Source of the DNA: Symmetrospora coprosmae
Lineage: Eukaryota > Basidiomycota > Cystobasidiomycetes > Symmetrosporaceae
Direction: 5' to 3'
Length of the DNA stretch: 64,000 nucleotides
Assembly (NCBI GenBank): GCA_008802785.1
Contig: VUYT01000030.1
Coordinates: 157,875 to 221,874, forward strand
Part shown: in pieces, positions 21,456-33,231 of the stretch
Layout of the letters: each line of letters starts with the position of its first letter
Position numbering within the stretch: the first letter of the stretch is position 1
Notes under the pieces: generated by a model
Seen by the model: the letters and a program-made list of their open reading frames with translations, nothing else
Databases searched by the model: none
Told to the model about the DNA's origin: nothing
Made by a program: the position numbers and the translations under genes

Positions 21456-22024
21456 GCAGCGTTACGCGTTCGTCCGCATATTTGGCCGCTGTTCGCCTCT
21501 GGCTCATGAACGGCGCTTCTCCGTTCCAACACGCGGCCGCCTTGATGTTGTTATACATGGACCAATCATACCTTCTAGCAGTTCTGCGTTTCGATGCCGC
21601 CGTCGTCTCCGTGCACAGGGCTAGCGGAAAGCTGTCGGCAATGCTGCACTCGGGGTCCGAAGGGCCGAACACGCCTGGAAGCTGAGTTTGCAGTGGTCCA
21701 CACAGAACTGCGCCTTCGTGGGGCAGCCGTTCGGGACATAGCGAGGTCGCCGTCAGCCAGTCTGTTCCCTGAGCGGAAGAGTCACGAACATCGACGCTCA
21801 CTCGCACGAAACTCCGCTGGACGGAGGCGGCTGAAGCTCCTCCCATGGCAGATTGTCCGCTACCCTGCATCTTCAGTCCGCTCAGATACGGGAGCCTCCC
21901 AGAAGGTCGCACAACCCAGCTGGCTCGCGAATCCATCAACCGAAATCAGGCGGAGCAAGATTCACATAGAGCCGCGCATCCGTACTAGTAGTCCGACCCG
22001 GCCAACGTCCCGCCGCGGACCGCG
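21456..22024. other. Spacer between the two PNK3P genes
   Basis: A 569-bp gap with no recognisable gene. It must hold the 3' end of copy 1 and the promoter of copy 2. Confidence 0.6.
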
Positions 22025-23324
22025 ATGACCGAGGCAAGCAGGAACGAACGCAAGGGCAAGCGCGCCAGATCTCCACTGGAAGTTGACAGTGACGGAGACG
22101 GAGCCCTGCCGACCAAGAAGGCTCTCGCCATCTCAGCCTCGACCGCAAGTACAACCGCCTCGGCTACTGCGTCCACGTCCAACCGCACTTTGACTTCCAG
22201 CCCGACTTCGGCGGGGTCACATGTGCCTTCGACCTCCGCTCTTCCTGTACAACCGAGTCGCGCAGGCGCTCTGAGTCAGTACTGTCAGCCAGTTCACATC
22301 GCCTGTGCGGGTCAGCGCACCCCGCCTGCATCGCTGACCCGCCTGCGTGCTGATGGCGCTCCTGCGCGTCCCCACATCCTGATTGCCTTACATCCGAACC
22401 AATTGACGCACCAAAGTCGCAGATGACCTGCTCTGGCTGAAGATCGCATCCAAAGTTCCACTCATTCACGGCCTCTTCGGCCCGCCTCTAGCATGCTTCG
22501 ACGTCGAGTGCGAGCAGCTCCGCCCCGGCAACCGCGCTTCATCGCGGCTACAATAGCTGATGCTCGGACGCTGTGCACTCTATGGCTACAGTGGCACACT
22601 GATCTCGTCCATCAGCGGCGCCATTCCCCCTGACAACAGGCACGACTGGAAGCTGTGGTGCAGCGCGGGCAGTGTCCAGACGGGGCTGCGCGAGTATCAT
22701 GCCACGGGGTGAGCTGAGTGCTGCGGTGTCGCATTCCTTCAGCTTCCAACGTTGCTCAAGCTTCCTCCGTTGACTTCTCCTGGACTCCCCTACATGATCT
22801 CCAGCTTCGCTATCGTCTTTGTATCCAAGCAGGGCTACGGGTCCAAATCTTCAGAAGTCAGAGAGTTCAAGTGCAAGATGGCACTGATAGGCCGAGCTGT
22901 GCGTGCAGAGGCATGCGCTCCTGTAGACTGCATATCACGGCTGACGTTCTTCGCCTATCTCTCCCTAGTTAGCAAACGTTCCCTTTCGCGTACTCGCGGC
23001 TACCACCAGAGCGGCTACAGACGTTTATCGCAAGCCGAGAATCGGCATGTGGACGGCAGTCGAAGAGGCATTTGCCAAGGAAGTACAGGCTGGGTACGTG
23101 ATGGAGCCTAACGCCGGCAGAGCGGATCCCGCATGCTGAAGTCGTGTCTTTGTTCTCGCACCACAGACAAGTCGGCCAGTTTCTACGTGGGCGATGCGGC
23201 TGGCAGGCCCGGTGACTTTGCGTCGACGGACAAAGAGTGGGCACAGAACGTCGGGATCCCGTTCTATACGCCCGAGCAGTTCTTCTGGGAGCGAAAGGAC
23301 GAACGGGCCATTGCCGCTCTGTAG
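22025..23324 (+). pseudogene. Polynucleotide 3'-phosphatase (PNK3P), copy 2, splice phase broken
   Basis: Tandem paralogue of the gene just upstream. Exons 22025-22274, 22423-22507, 22592-22708, 22805-22898, 22969-23093 and 23167-23324 correspond one to one with copy 1; exons 3, 4 and 6 have identical lengths (117, 94, 158 nt). Catalytic segments are present: FDVDGTLISS, AIVFVSKQGYG, KPRIGMW and [13 protein letters not shown]. However, exon 5 ends in phase 2 while exon 6 needs phase 1. Canonical splicing therefore shifts frame and stops after 16 codons, losing the third catalytic motif. A weak GTGATG donor at 23098 with an AAG acceptor before TCG at 23172 could restore frame. The N-terminal leader differs entirely from copy 1. 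It could be a recent pseudogene, an alternatively spliced gene, or a sequencing error. Confidence 0.6.
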
Positions 23325-23674
23325 CGCATCGCCCTTCTCCGTTCCCCTCGGACCGTAGCTGCAGACGCATCCTTGTCGTGCCGATGTCATCGATACTTAG
23401 GCTTGCAGCTATGACGCCTCCGCAGCGGTGATCGTGCCAAGGGAAAGTTCTTGCAGCTTCTTCTCCGAGGTCTCTAAGCCCCTGGTCCCAAGTTCTATCG
23501 GTGCGACTGACCTATTGGTACACGAGGGTATGCAACGACATGCGCCCTGGGCGGCATCCATGAACTCCACCCATGCTGACTATCTTATCTGCCTGTAAAG
23601 AGAGGACCAATCGTGCGGAACAAGACAAAGAGATCGCACAGCGACTGACGTAACTGCTCGGTCCGAGAGGCGGC
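23325..23674. other. Spacer, convergent 3' ends of PNK3P copy 2 and GT8-1
   Basis: 350 bp between two convergent stop codons; nothing recognisable. Confidence 0.55.
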
Positions 23675-25363
23675 TCAAGCTCTGTCTCCTGGCAGGAGGT
23701 CGGCAATCTTTGCTGCCGTTGCGTCAAAGACTGGCTGCAGCTTCCAACCCGCAGCCGCAAAGTCCGCAGGGGTCACGCCGACCTCGTCCATTGCGTCTCT
23801 GACGTTCTTGACCCAGCGGAGGTGGTCAATCATGCACAGGTGCATATTGCCCCGCAGGCAGCGTCGCCAGGGCTTGCTGTCGGCAGCGTAGTGGAGCACT
23901 TTGGCGTGTGGGCGCACCCGGTCGTAGTACTTTCTCCGGCCGTCTTTGACGTACAGCAGCATGAGGTTGTAGCCCACGTCCAGGCCGAGCCAGCGCCCGC
24001 TGAAAAACCGCGTGAGGAAGTTCTGCTCTGGGAACCGGGGGTCGTAGGTCGCCGTGTGCTTGGACGCTTCGACGAGCTCGGTAAAGAGCGTAGCGTTCGT
24101 CTTGGCCCACATGGCTGAGAAGCGTGCAACAGGGCAGAGGGCAGATGACGTCAGCACCTGGTGCGCTAGAATCATCCTTTGGGAAAGTGTCGCCGCCGGC
24201 TCACCGCCTGCATTAAGGTTGTTCTTGATTTCAAGATGCCGCGGACCTCCACCGGGCCCAGAGATGTCCGGCACAGCTGCCAGAGGATAGTCACTCATGT
24301 GGAGAAAGTCAAAGGGCTGGCTGACGGAGCCGACCAGGATTGTGTCGCCATCGAGCAGGCCGACCGCTTCGTACTCTGTCATGTTCCTGCTTGGCGGGGT
24401 ATTCATCAGAATACATGACATCTCAGCGCTAGTGTGAGCAAGCAACTACCCACCAGATGTGCAGCTTGTTCATGACGTCGCGGTAGCGGTCTCGGACGTG
24501 CTCGGTCGCGGTGTCCGTGACGGGAATGTGCTCGACGACGCGGATGAGCCACCCGTTCCGCTGCAGCATGGTGAGCTGGCTCGGCTCAAAGACCGACGTG
24601 TTGGTGATGAGCAACACATGGTCTCTTGTTGGCTCGAAGCGGTTGAGCGAGTGCCCGAGTGCAAGCACGGGTGGGAGGAAGGTGGGGCTCGTAAGAAGGG
24701 TCGCGATGGCCTCGCGGCGGGGCTGCATTGTTCTCGGGGTCAGCCTGAATGAACGGATCGACGGAGAGCGCGGTGTACGTCTGCCAGCCGGATAGACCCA
24801 CATGCAATACGTTGTTGAGCACGGCTGGCAGGTACGCGTTTGGCGCGACCGCATGTGAGGATGAGGGCGACGAGCCAGTCGCGCTCGAAGCCAGCTGCGT
24901 GGATGTGCCGCTCGCCAGGAGTAGCAGCATACACACGGCGACTGCGCTCCCTCCCAGCCACACAAAGAGCGATCTCCGGCGTCTTGGGTTGTTGCCGCTG
25001 CTGCCCGCAGATGCAGACGATTCCTCCCCTGCGCCCGACAAGGCGTACGCGAGCTCTTTCTCATCGTCGCCGTATGCATTGTCGTGGTACTGTCGGAAGG
25101 AGAGGTGCTGCTTGCCGGCGTAGCGCTCTGTCGGCGCGCGGGTGTGGCCATGGCTTTGCTGGTATGAACGCTGGTCCCTATCGCTGCTGCTCAGCGGCAG
25201 CGTTGCCTCGCTGTCGAACGAGCTGTCGCTCAGCGGGGCAGAGACGGTGCGCGAGCGTGAGCGGGCATGGCTCGAGCCGTCGTTCTGGCTCTGGCTGAGG
25301 ATGGGAGAGCGCGTGTACGACTGCGAATGCGCATACGGCTCGTCACTGCCCTCGTGGTGGTGG

Positions 25364-25399
<36 letters not shown>

Positions 25400-25530
25400 A
25401 CGAGGGCGAAGAAAGGGGACGCGATGGCTGCTGAGGAAGAAGGAGCAGAAGCAGCGACAGAGGGCGGCATTGCTGCGCAGGATGGAAGGGGGGAAGAATG
25501 GAGGATAGTCGACATGGACAAGGGCGGCAT
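23675..25530 (-). CDS. GT8-type glycosyltransferase, type II membrane protein (copy 1)
   Basis: Nucleotide-sugar-dependent glycosyltransferase with a glycogenin/GT8-like fold, probably Golgi. Exons 25530-24802, 24722-24454, 24386-24205 and 24114-23675 close in phase to 539 residues. The N-terminal cytosolic segment is Ser/Gln-rich with a poly-Gln run from the (CTG)n tract at 25365-25399. A single membrane anchor, SLFVWLGGSAVAVCMLLLL, follows RRRR near 180-205. The catalytic region runs REAIATLLTSPTFLPPVLALG, RYRDVMNKLHIWN, then the metal/sugar-binding DxD in GLLDGDTIL (Asp345, Asp347), NAGAMWAKTN, and FPEQNFLTRFFSGRW with DVGYNLML. Intron positions and exon 2 length (269 nt) match the next gene, so the two are a tandem pair. 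Acceptor and linkage are not predictable. Confidence 0.82.
25365..25399. repeat. (CTG)n tract encoding poly-Gln
   Basis: About eleven uninterrupted repeats inside exon 1 of GT8 copy 1, encoding a glutamine run on the minus strand; a likely length-polymorphic site. Confidence 0.85.
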
Positions 25531-26277
25531 ATGATCCTGTCCAACACCACGCCAATCGCCACTGCTGCTGCCGCTGTTGTTTTCGCTGCCTGCTCCTCCT
25601 CCCGCTGCGCAACTCTGTCTGTCAAAAAAGGGCGTCGAAAGCTAGGGCAGCGGGGCAGGGCACGAGGCACGCGACTTCGTCAAAGCTGTACCTGCACCTT
25701 TACCATGCGCGTCCACGAGCCGCCGGCAAGCGGCATTATACTTAGACAAGCGTTTTTTACTCGTAGCTGTATCTGCAGTACATGAGGTCTCATCGCACAG
25801 ACATTGTGCTGCACTACGACAGCGGTCCTCTTCGCCAGCTCAGGACAAAGCTCGTCCTGCTGAAAGACGCGTGCATGCGACGCGTCTAAACCTGTTTTTT
25901 TGCCACTGCGGTTCGCGCGCCAGGCCACCGGTCTGCTGAGACGACTCGGAGCATTGAAAGGCGAAAGGCAGCAAGCACCAAGCATCAAAGCACGGACCGA
26001 CTGGTTGGCTGATCTCTGCTGTCCGGTATCGCTCGCCTTCAAGGCGAAAGGGTCACGCATCTACTGCTAGTAGTACTGGCTAGGAAGGGAAGCGGGAAAG
26101 CTAGCCCATCTACAACATCAGGTCTGGCGGATGCTCTATGGACATGTGAAGCGAAACGACATGCATATGCACGATCGGACCGACTGGCAGGCGGAATGCA
26201 TAGGGAGAGGCAGAGAAAGACGAAGTACCAGCTGATGATTAGGAGGGCGGGGGAGCGTGCTGTGGCTCGCAATCAAG
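25531..26277. other. Spacer between the two GT8 genes
   Basis: 747 bp holding the promoter of GT8 copy 1 and the 3' UTR of GT8 copy 2; no further gene recognised. Confidence 0.6.
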
Positions 26278-27881
26278 CTATTCCTGCGCGGCAGTGCCGT
26301 TGCTGGCTTGTGCAGACGCATCCTGCGTCGCGTTGACGCTCGCATGCGCCCTGACGACCTTATGCTGCCCTTCAGCCGCGATCCGGACCTTGCCGCCCTT
26401 GTTCTCCTTTACGGTGTTGCTGTGGAAGACGAGCGGCCCGGCGTCGAGCGCGGCCAGGAGGCCCTTGACGTCCCAGTTGAGCGCCTCGAGCTCCTCGTGC
26501 GCAATGCCGCGGAGCGCCATCATGTCGCGGAACGCCTCGATCCAGAGCAGGTAGTCCGGGTGGCAGACGCCCCCGCGGGCCCGGCGGAGCTTGGCAGGCG
26601 TGCACTCGAGCCACGGTTTCCGCTCGGCCGCAAAGTGCAGGATGCGCGCGTTCTTGCGCAGCCGCTCGTAGAAGGACGTCCGCCCGTCGAACCGGAAGAA
26701 TGGCATCAGGTTGTAGCCCCCGTCCAGCGCGAGCCACTGCCCGGAAAAGACCTTGGACAGCAGATTCTGCTCTGGAAGCCGCACGTCGTAATAGTTGGTG
26801 TGGTGCGACGCGACAATCAGGCGGTCAAAGGTCGTCCGGTTTGGCTTGACCCACATGGCTGAGGCAGGGTGGCAGAATCATCGGGAAGACGATCAGCCTA
26901 GGTCGCATATGCAGATTCGGTGGGCTAGTGTAAGAGCGTGCTCGCACTCACCGCCTGCATTGATGCCGCTTGTGAATTCGAGGGCCACCTTGACCTTCTT
27001 CGGGTCTGGGTGGGACAGGTCGTGCACGCCCACAAGCGGGTAGTCGGTAATGTGGAGAATGTTGTAGGGCTCGTCAATGGGCGCAATGACCATGGCGTCG
27101 CCGTCAATGAGGCCGACCGCATCGTAGTCGGTGAGATTCCTGCAGATGAGATTCATTCGCGTGAGCCGCCTTCACTCGGCAACCGGGAGCTCTGAAAAAG
27201 GGGGAAGGGGGCCCTTACCAGATGTGAAGCTTGTTCATGACGTCCCTGTACTGGCTCGGCACCTTGACATTGGGCCCGTCAATGACGGGAATATGGTCGA
27301 CATGCTTGAGCTGCCATCCGCCCCGGGTGAGGAGGTCGAGCTGGCTCTGCTCGAAGGACGCGCTGCTTGGCAGCAGGACGATCCGGTCGCGGTGCGGGCT
27401 GTGCTTGAAGAGTGAGTGGCCGAGGGTGAGAATGGGCGGGATGTAGTACGTCCCCGTGAGGATGGCCACGACGGCTTCTTTCCGGGGCTGTCCAGCGACA
27501 CGACAAAGCACAAGCACGAGTACAAGGTGGCACCGCGCAGCGTCAGTCAGGGTGCTCCATCTGCGCAGAAGCAGAAGCAGACGCGCTGTGCTGACTCACG
27601 TGCAACGCGAGCTTGAGCGCCTCGGGGATGTACTCCTCAGGGACGTCCTGCCTCGATGCGAGCGAGAGGAGGATGAGGATGGCCGCGAGGACAATGACGG
27701 CGGTCAGGATGCGCCTCCGGCCCGTGGCGGCGACGCGGGCGGCCTCCTGTGGGTGCAGGGGTGCGCCCGTCGAGGACGACTGGGACGACGAGAGCGAGGA
27801 CGAGAGCGAGATCTGGCGCAGGTGCTTGGCCTGCACCATCTTCTCGGACGAGTCGAGGCGGATGTAGGACTTGCCGATCAT
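26278..27881 (-). CDS. GT8-type glycosyltransferase, type II membrane protein (copy 2)
   Basis: Paralogue of the preceding gene, same strand. Exons 27881-27600, 27487-27219, 27139-26952 and 26858-26278 close in phase to 439 residues. The cytosolic leader is short and Ser-rich. The anchor ILTAVIVLAAILILLSLA lies at 58-75 after GRRR. Catalytic segments: PRKEAVVAILTGTYYIPPILTLG, SQYRDVMNKLHIWN, the DxD in GLIDGDAMV (Asp196, Asp198), NAGAMWVKPN, LPEQNLLSKVFSGQW with GGYNLMPFF, and a C-terminal helical extension (WIEAFRDMMALRG) that copy 1 shares in shorter form. The protein ends in an Ala/Thr/Asn-rich tail absent from copy 1. The start is the first ATG of the open frame; an upstream noncoding exon is possible. 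Confidence 0.82.
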
Positions 27882-29276
27882 ATTGCTGTGTCTCCCCGTC
27901 ACGGGCGTGTATCTGTGTTAGAGAGGGTGGATGGGCCAGACCGGCTGGGGCTCTCTGCTCTGCGTCTCGCTTGAGCTGTTGACGCGGCACGTCGAACGGT
28001 GAAAACTGGACGAGAGCTTGTTACTCTTGTCGCAAGGACTGGCGGGCTTGCGTCGGGGAGGATGAGCGAGCCCGGTAGAGAAAGGAGTGTGGGTGCCGTC
28101 GCAGGTGTCGAGAGTTGGTCTTTGCAATGGGGTGAGGTGGATAGAAGGAAGAAGGCAAGGTCAGGATGCGCGTCCTGCAAAGCCAGCGGGCGGGGAAGAC
28201 CGATGAGCGATGCGTGCCGTGTTTATTGCTGGCGGGAGCGAGGTGTGCGGTGCGTGGCCGGTCTATACTTACAAGCCAAAGCGTGCTCTCTGCTTAGCCG
28301 ATGGTGGTGGATGGGCGGTGCTTGCTTGTCCTTCCTTCCTTCTCTGTGGCTCGCGCAGGACGGGTGATGCTACCCCAGCGTGCCTGTCGAGTGGCGACTG
28401 GCTGGACTACTGTATACAGCCAGTGACTGCGAGCGCGACGAGAGCAGAGTACTATTACTGCAAGAGTTGGGAAACCGACGCGGCTGCGTTGTCGAGAATG
28501 ATGGCAGTCGAAGTTCGGGACGTGGCACGGCGTCTGCTGGAGATACAGGAAGACCTCTCTGCCTCTTGTGCTCGTTGCCGTTGTTGTCTGCAGAGCAGCC
28601 GACGAGGAAGAGGTGAGGCGAGGTGACACAGCACTACTCTATACCGCTACTCGGGAGGCAGGCATGCATGATGGCGCGTGTCACTCTTCCCTCCCGGTGA
28701 CGTGACGAGGGCGAGAGGGTGCGGTCGCAGCGGCCTGTTTTGAGGTATGCAACTCGACGCGTTCTGGTCCGAGGGAGGGGAAGTCGAGCGGGTGCGAACG
28801 ACGACGACAACGACGCGTAAAGTGCTGCCCGGTCTTGCTCCTCCTCCTTGAGCACTGTCACGAGGAGAGGACTGTGCACAGTATATGGATCCGATGCACT
28901 GCACGGCATCAGCCTTGCTGCAGTGTTCCGTGCTGTTGAGGGCCAACGTTGTATGAGGACCTGCCCAGTGCCGGCTGGCGGTGTAACAGCGGCACGAAGT
29001 CGTGCCGCTGACTGCGAGCTGGCTGTCTTCTGCTCAATTGCTGGCGGCCGAGTGTGTCTGCACTCCTGCAGTTGATTGCAAGCTGTGCCCGTATGCAGCC
29101 TTCGCCCTTGCCTGGACTGCCTTGCCTTCTCCTTCCCCTTCCCCTTCCCCTTTCATTGCCCTCCATCTCCGTATAAGCGACGCCGCACCCCCATGTGTAC
29201 GGCACATCTCCCTGGATCATCGCCATACTCTTCATTCTGCGACTCTTCTCACTGAACAGACACAGGACACACCTAG
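27882..29276. other. Large divergent intergenic region, GT8-2 / TSC1
   Basis: 1.4 kb between divergent start codons. It ends in a pyrimidine-rich stretch (CTTCCC repeats around 29125-29155), a common feature near fungal transcription starts, about 120 bp upstream of the TSC1 ATG. No gene or RNA is recognisable. Confidence 0.5.
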
Positions 29277-32200
29277 ATGGCAAGCTCGACGTCATCTGCT
29301 GCGGCGGCGGCGGCGGCGGTGCCATCTCCTGGTGGTGGTGGTGGTGGACCATCCTCCACGTCAACGTCAAGCAGGAGGAAGGAGCTCACTCGGGCACTGC
29401 GCAGTGCATTCGCATTCAGCAACATAGACGACAATGCTGCTGCTGCCGCCGCCGCCGCGTCATCTCCCTCCCTCTTTGAAGGCTATGCTCCGCCAGAGTC
29501 GCTGCTGGACCTGATCGACGACTATGCAGGCTCGAGCGATGTCCAACGCTCCCAGCATCATCCTCCACCAGCAGCAGCGGCGTCCACAGCGTCAGCCAGC
29601 GTTCCTGCTGGATCATCCAGTGCGCATGGCAGTCAAACGGGTGGTGCAGGAGGCGTCCCGACGGGCTCGGGCTCCGCTTCAGGCCCAGGCTCAGGCTCAG
29701 CGACCACGACCACAACAGCGGCCGCAGTACAAGCAGGCACAACATCGGGAGGAGCCGCAGGACCAACTGCATCCGCCGCCGGCGGCGGCGGCGGCGGCCT
29801 CGGCTCGGGACTGACTGGCCGCGAAAAGGACGTCCGCCGGATCCAGGACGCCCTCCTCGAGGACTGCTTCAACGAAGGCATCCTCGCCCTCGCCGCCCTC
29901 GCCTCGCGCACAAACAGCAGCCCGAACATTGCTGCCTTGCACGCGCGGGCTCGCAGTGCGCTCATCCTCGTGCTCGACAAGTTTGCCAGCATGGACAGCG
30001 ACGTCGTCTCCCCGCTCGAGGTCCGCTACATCTGGTGGGAGCGCCTCCTCCAGCCCGCCCTGCTGCATTCGCCCGGAGCAACAGCATCGTCATCAGGTCA
30101 CGCGTCTGCAGGACATGCGCACGAGAAAGGGAAGCGCGCGTCTGTCGACGACGCAAAGGCAAGACTGGCCGTCTCCACCGCGGACTTCATTGCCCTGGGT
30201 AGAGGCGCGAGCCGCGCTGCGAGGGAGCTCGTCCTTAGAGCGCTGTGCCACGATCCGGAAGAGAGAGACAACACAAAGTGGAGGAACGAACTGCTCTCCG
30301 TCTGCTTTGACAGCGAACCCGATTCGTTGGCTCATCGGAACCTGCAGGAGGTGCTCACGGGCTTTTACAAGGCCCATCCGAAGGTAGAGCGGTGTTCTGC
30401 CCGGACCCCCATCGGGTGAATTGAACTGACGGATGTGCATTGTCCTCTAGATCTTCTTCACGAGCATCTACGCACAACTCGACCACCGGCCCGCCGAGGC
30501 GCTCGCCCTGCTCAACGCTGCGATCCGCACGCACCCGCTCCCCGCCTTTCAGGCGTTCCACACCCCTCTCTTCTCTGGCATCCTGGCGCTCCTGAACGAC
30601 ATCACGATCCCATCGCCAGGCGAGCAGCACTCGGCGTCAACGTCCACCTCCACGCGCTCGCACGATCTTGTCTGGGTCTCGCTGGCACTCACCTCGCTCA
30701 GCATGCTCCTCCCTCGCCTGCCCAGCGTGCTCGACTCGCAGCTCGACGCGCTCTTTGTCACCCTGCTACGCACCATGCTGTGGCACACGCGGGCGTTCCG
30801 CCGGTCCAACACGGCGCTGAACACGCTGCCATCGGCAGACGAAAGCAAAACCCCTTCTAGTCATGCCTCGTCCAGTGCGCACGCGAATTTGAATGCGGGG
30901 AACGACGTCGAGGACGACGAGGCCGCCGAGCAGTACGCCGCAGGCCCGCTCCCGCCCCTCCTTGACTATTTCACAACTCTATACGGCCTGTTCCCAGCGA
31001 ACCTGTGCTACTTCCTCGGGGACTCATTGCGGTGGCTGCGCTCGTACCGCCGACGCCTTGCGCGCAGACGCAGCCGGGCGCACTCGACCGCTTCGAGTTC
31101 TGGCGGTGCCGGTGCTGCAGCTGGAGCGGGAGAGGAAGCTTCAGGCTCCGCTGGGCCGCGCAGAGCAGCGGGAGGGGTGTCATCGACGAGCGGCGGAGAT
31201 GATGATTTCGGAGATGACTCGGGCACGGACGGTGGCCGCGATGGGCCCGGCTCGTCCTCGTCGCGCACAGCAGCAGGTCAGGCGCACCGCAGCAGTCGCG
31301 CACACGGCAAAGGCCGGCGCAGCAAGCTGAAGAAACAGAAGAAGGATGCTGCGATCAAGAGCAAGAAGGAGAAAGAGAGTGCAAGGCAGAAGGAGCGCGA
31401 GCAGCGGAGGCGTCAAGGTCTTGGATCAACACAGGCGGGAGATTCTCCGCCGGGTCAGCACTCACTCGGAGATGTGCACGAGGGGATACCGATGAGCAGC
31501 GGCATGACGAGGGACGCCTCGGCTTCATCGTCCGGCATGAGTTACGGATCAAGCAGGGCCGAAGCAGGAGCCGGCGACCCAAGCAGGGCAGATGAGCGAG
31601 ACGCCAAACAAGGAGGTGCAACGAGCGTGTCAGCGTCGGCCTCGTCAGAATCTGACCAAGGGGAAGAATCGGATCAAGCAATGGAGGACTCGCAGGCGCT
31701 TCCTGAGGAGCTGCTCAAGCTAGACTGGGAGCTAGCGAAGGCCCTGAGCCACGTGAGTCGCACACCTGCTGCCGTCCTCCCGTCGTTGTGACCCTTGCGC
31801 TGACGCTCTTGCTGTGCCGACGTAACGTGCTGACAGCGCTACCTGGTCCAGCACGCATTATCCTCCGGCGCGCTCATGACGCCAGAAGCCGAGTTTTCTC
31901 GCAACAAGCTCCGCTTCAAGAAGCTCGAGACGTCAGACATCTTTGACGAGATCAGTCGGACGCGTATCATCAGGCCGCCCGCCGCGACGCAAGCCCGGAC
32001 GCACTTTGCCACGTCGACGTTGGCGCGCACCTACAGCGAGGGTACTGCTTCGGCACATGTCGTGTCTGGCAGCGCTGCGCACGTCGAGCCAGGCGAAGAG
32101 ACGGTCGTCTCGCCATTGTCGGCGGTTGTCAGCCCTCAGCTGAGCTCGGCACACACGGTGCTCCCGCCCGCCCCATTGCCACCGCCGTCATTTGGCGCTG

Positions 32201-32829
32201 GACCAGCTCAGCGTGGTGACAGCATCGGAGCTACGGCGACGGCCTTAGGAGCTGGTCTGTCTAGTCTAGGCACCAGCGACAAGGTGCTCCTCCTGTCTTC
32301 CCAGCTCGGGTTCGAAATCTACCTCAAGCAGCACCTCGTGCAGCGACTGGGCTCGGACCTGCGCGAGCGCGTGACCCTTGGCGGGCTGGAAGCCGACAAG
32401 CAGAACTTGCAGCACAACATACGCACCCTTAAGTCGCAGCTTGCGACTACCAATGACAAGCTCGAGCAGCTCCGACACGAGAGCGGGCTGAGCCGCGAGA
32501 GGCTCAACGGGTACTCGCAGCAGCAGGTCGCGCGCGTCGAGCGGCTGCGCGAACAGCGCTCGGCGTGGCAGGCTGAACAGCGCGACTGGCGCAGCAAGCT
32601 CGAAGATACCCAGGGCGCCCTCGCGGCGGTCCAGGAACGCTTCACCGCGTCAGAGCGGGCTATGTTTGAGCTTCTCGCAGAGGAGCGCACCGCCAAAGAA
32701 GAGCGCGAGAAGAAGGAGCGCGAGAGGGAGGAAGAGGTGCAGAGTCTGCGGAAGCTCGTCGAGGAGTTGCAGGGTCGACTGGCGCCCAAGGAGACGGGAG
32801 GGAAGCCGGACGAGGAGGCCGCCCATTAG
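29277..32829 (+). CDS. TSC1: Hamartin (Tsc1) homologue
   Basis: Scaffold subunit of the TSC complex; with Tsc2 it acts as GAP for Rheb and restrains TORC1. Exons 29277-30383, 30451-31752 and 31837-32829 close in phase to 1133 residues, close to the roughly 1160 of the human protein. After an Ala/Gly/Ser-rich leader (1-180) come HEAT-like helices with the family landmark TTLYGLFPANLCYFLGD near 545, a long Lys/Glu/Ser-rich insert, then RNKLRFKKLETSDIFDEI, matching the hamartin segment that ends its N-terminal core. The last 200 residues are a long coiled coil (LGSDLRERVTLGG onward, rich in Glu/Arg/Leu heptads), as needed for Tsc2 binding. Tsc2 is not in the window. Diverged, but the landmark order is convincing. 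Confidence 0.85.
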
Positions 32830-33231
32830 GTGGCAGAAGCAGAAGATGCGCCTACCGAGCACACGTAGGCCTAGGCTCCATGAGCCCAGCAGCAGTAAGC
32901 CGTAAACAGACGAGAATTGCTCATGTGTATCCAAAATCTTGCAACGGCTGTGACGCTCGAAGGCATTTGAAGGTCTGCGATGGATGCGCACCACCGCGTT
33001 CGATGATCTGTCATTGCAGTCATTACGTTTCATTACTCCTGCAAGTAGAGGAATCTCGAACTGCGATCTATCCGGAGCACGTTGACTATCTCCTCATGAA
33101 ACCAGATCTGCCCGCTGTGACATTATGACTATAACTGCATGCGAATCTGTTTGTGCGTATTAGGGATGATATGTCAAGCTCTAGCTGTTCCAGACAGCAA
33201 CTGCAAAATATGTGTACCGATGTCCTTCCCT
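32830..33231. other. Convergent 3' region, TSC1 / RasGAP
   Basis: 402 bp between convergent stop codons, locally AT-richer than its surroundings (about 32990-33200), as expected for 3' UTR and termination sequence. No gene was seen. Confidence 0.55.

Noticed and set aside
24902-25400. CAG/CTG tract as a mobile-element or CRISPR-like repeat
   Set aside because: Simple triplet repeat encoding Gln inside an exon; no spacers, no terminal repeats, no transposase genes in the window.
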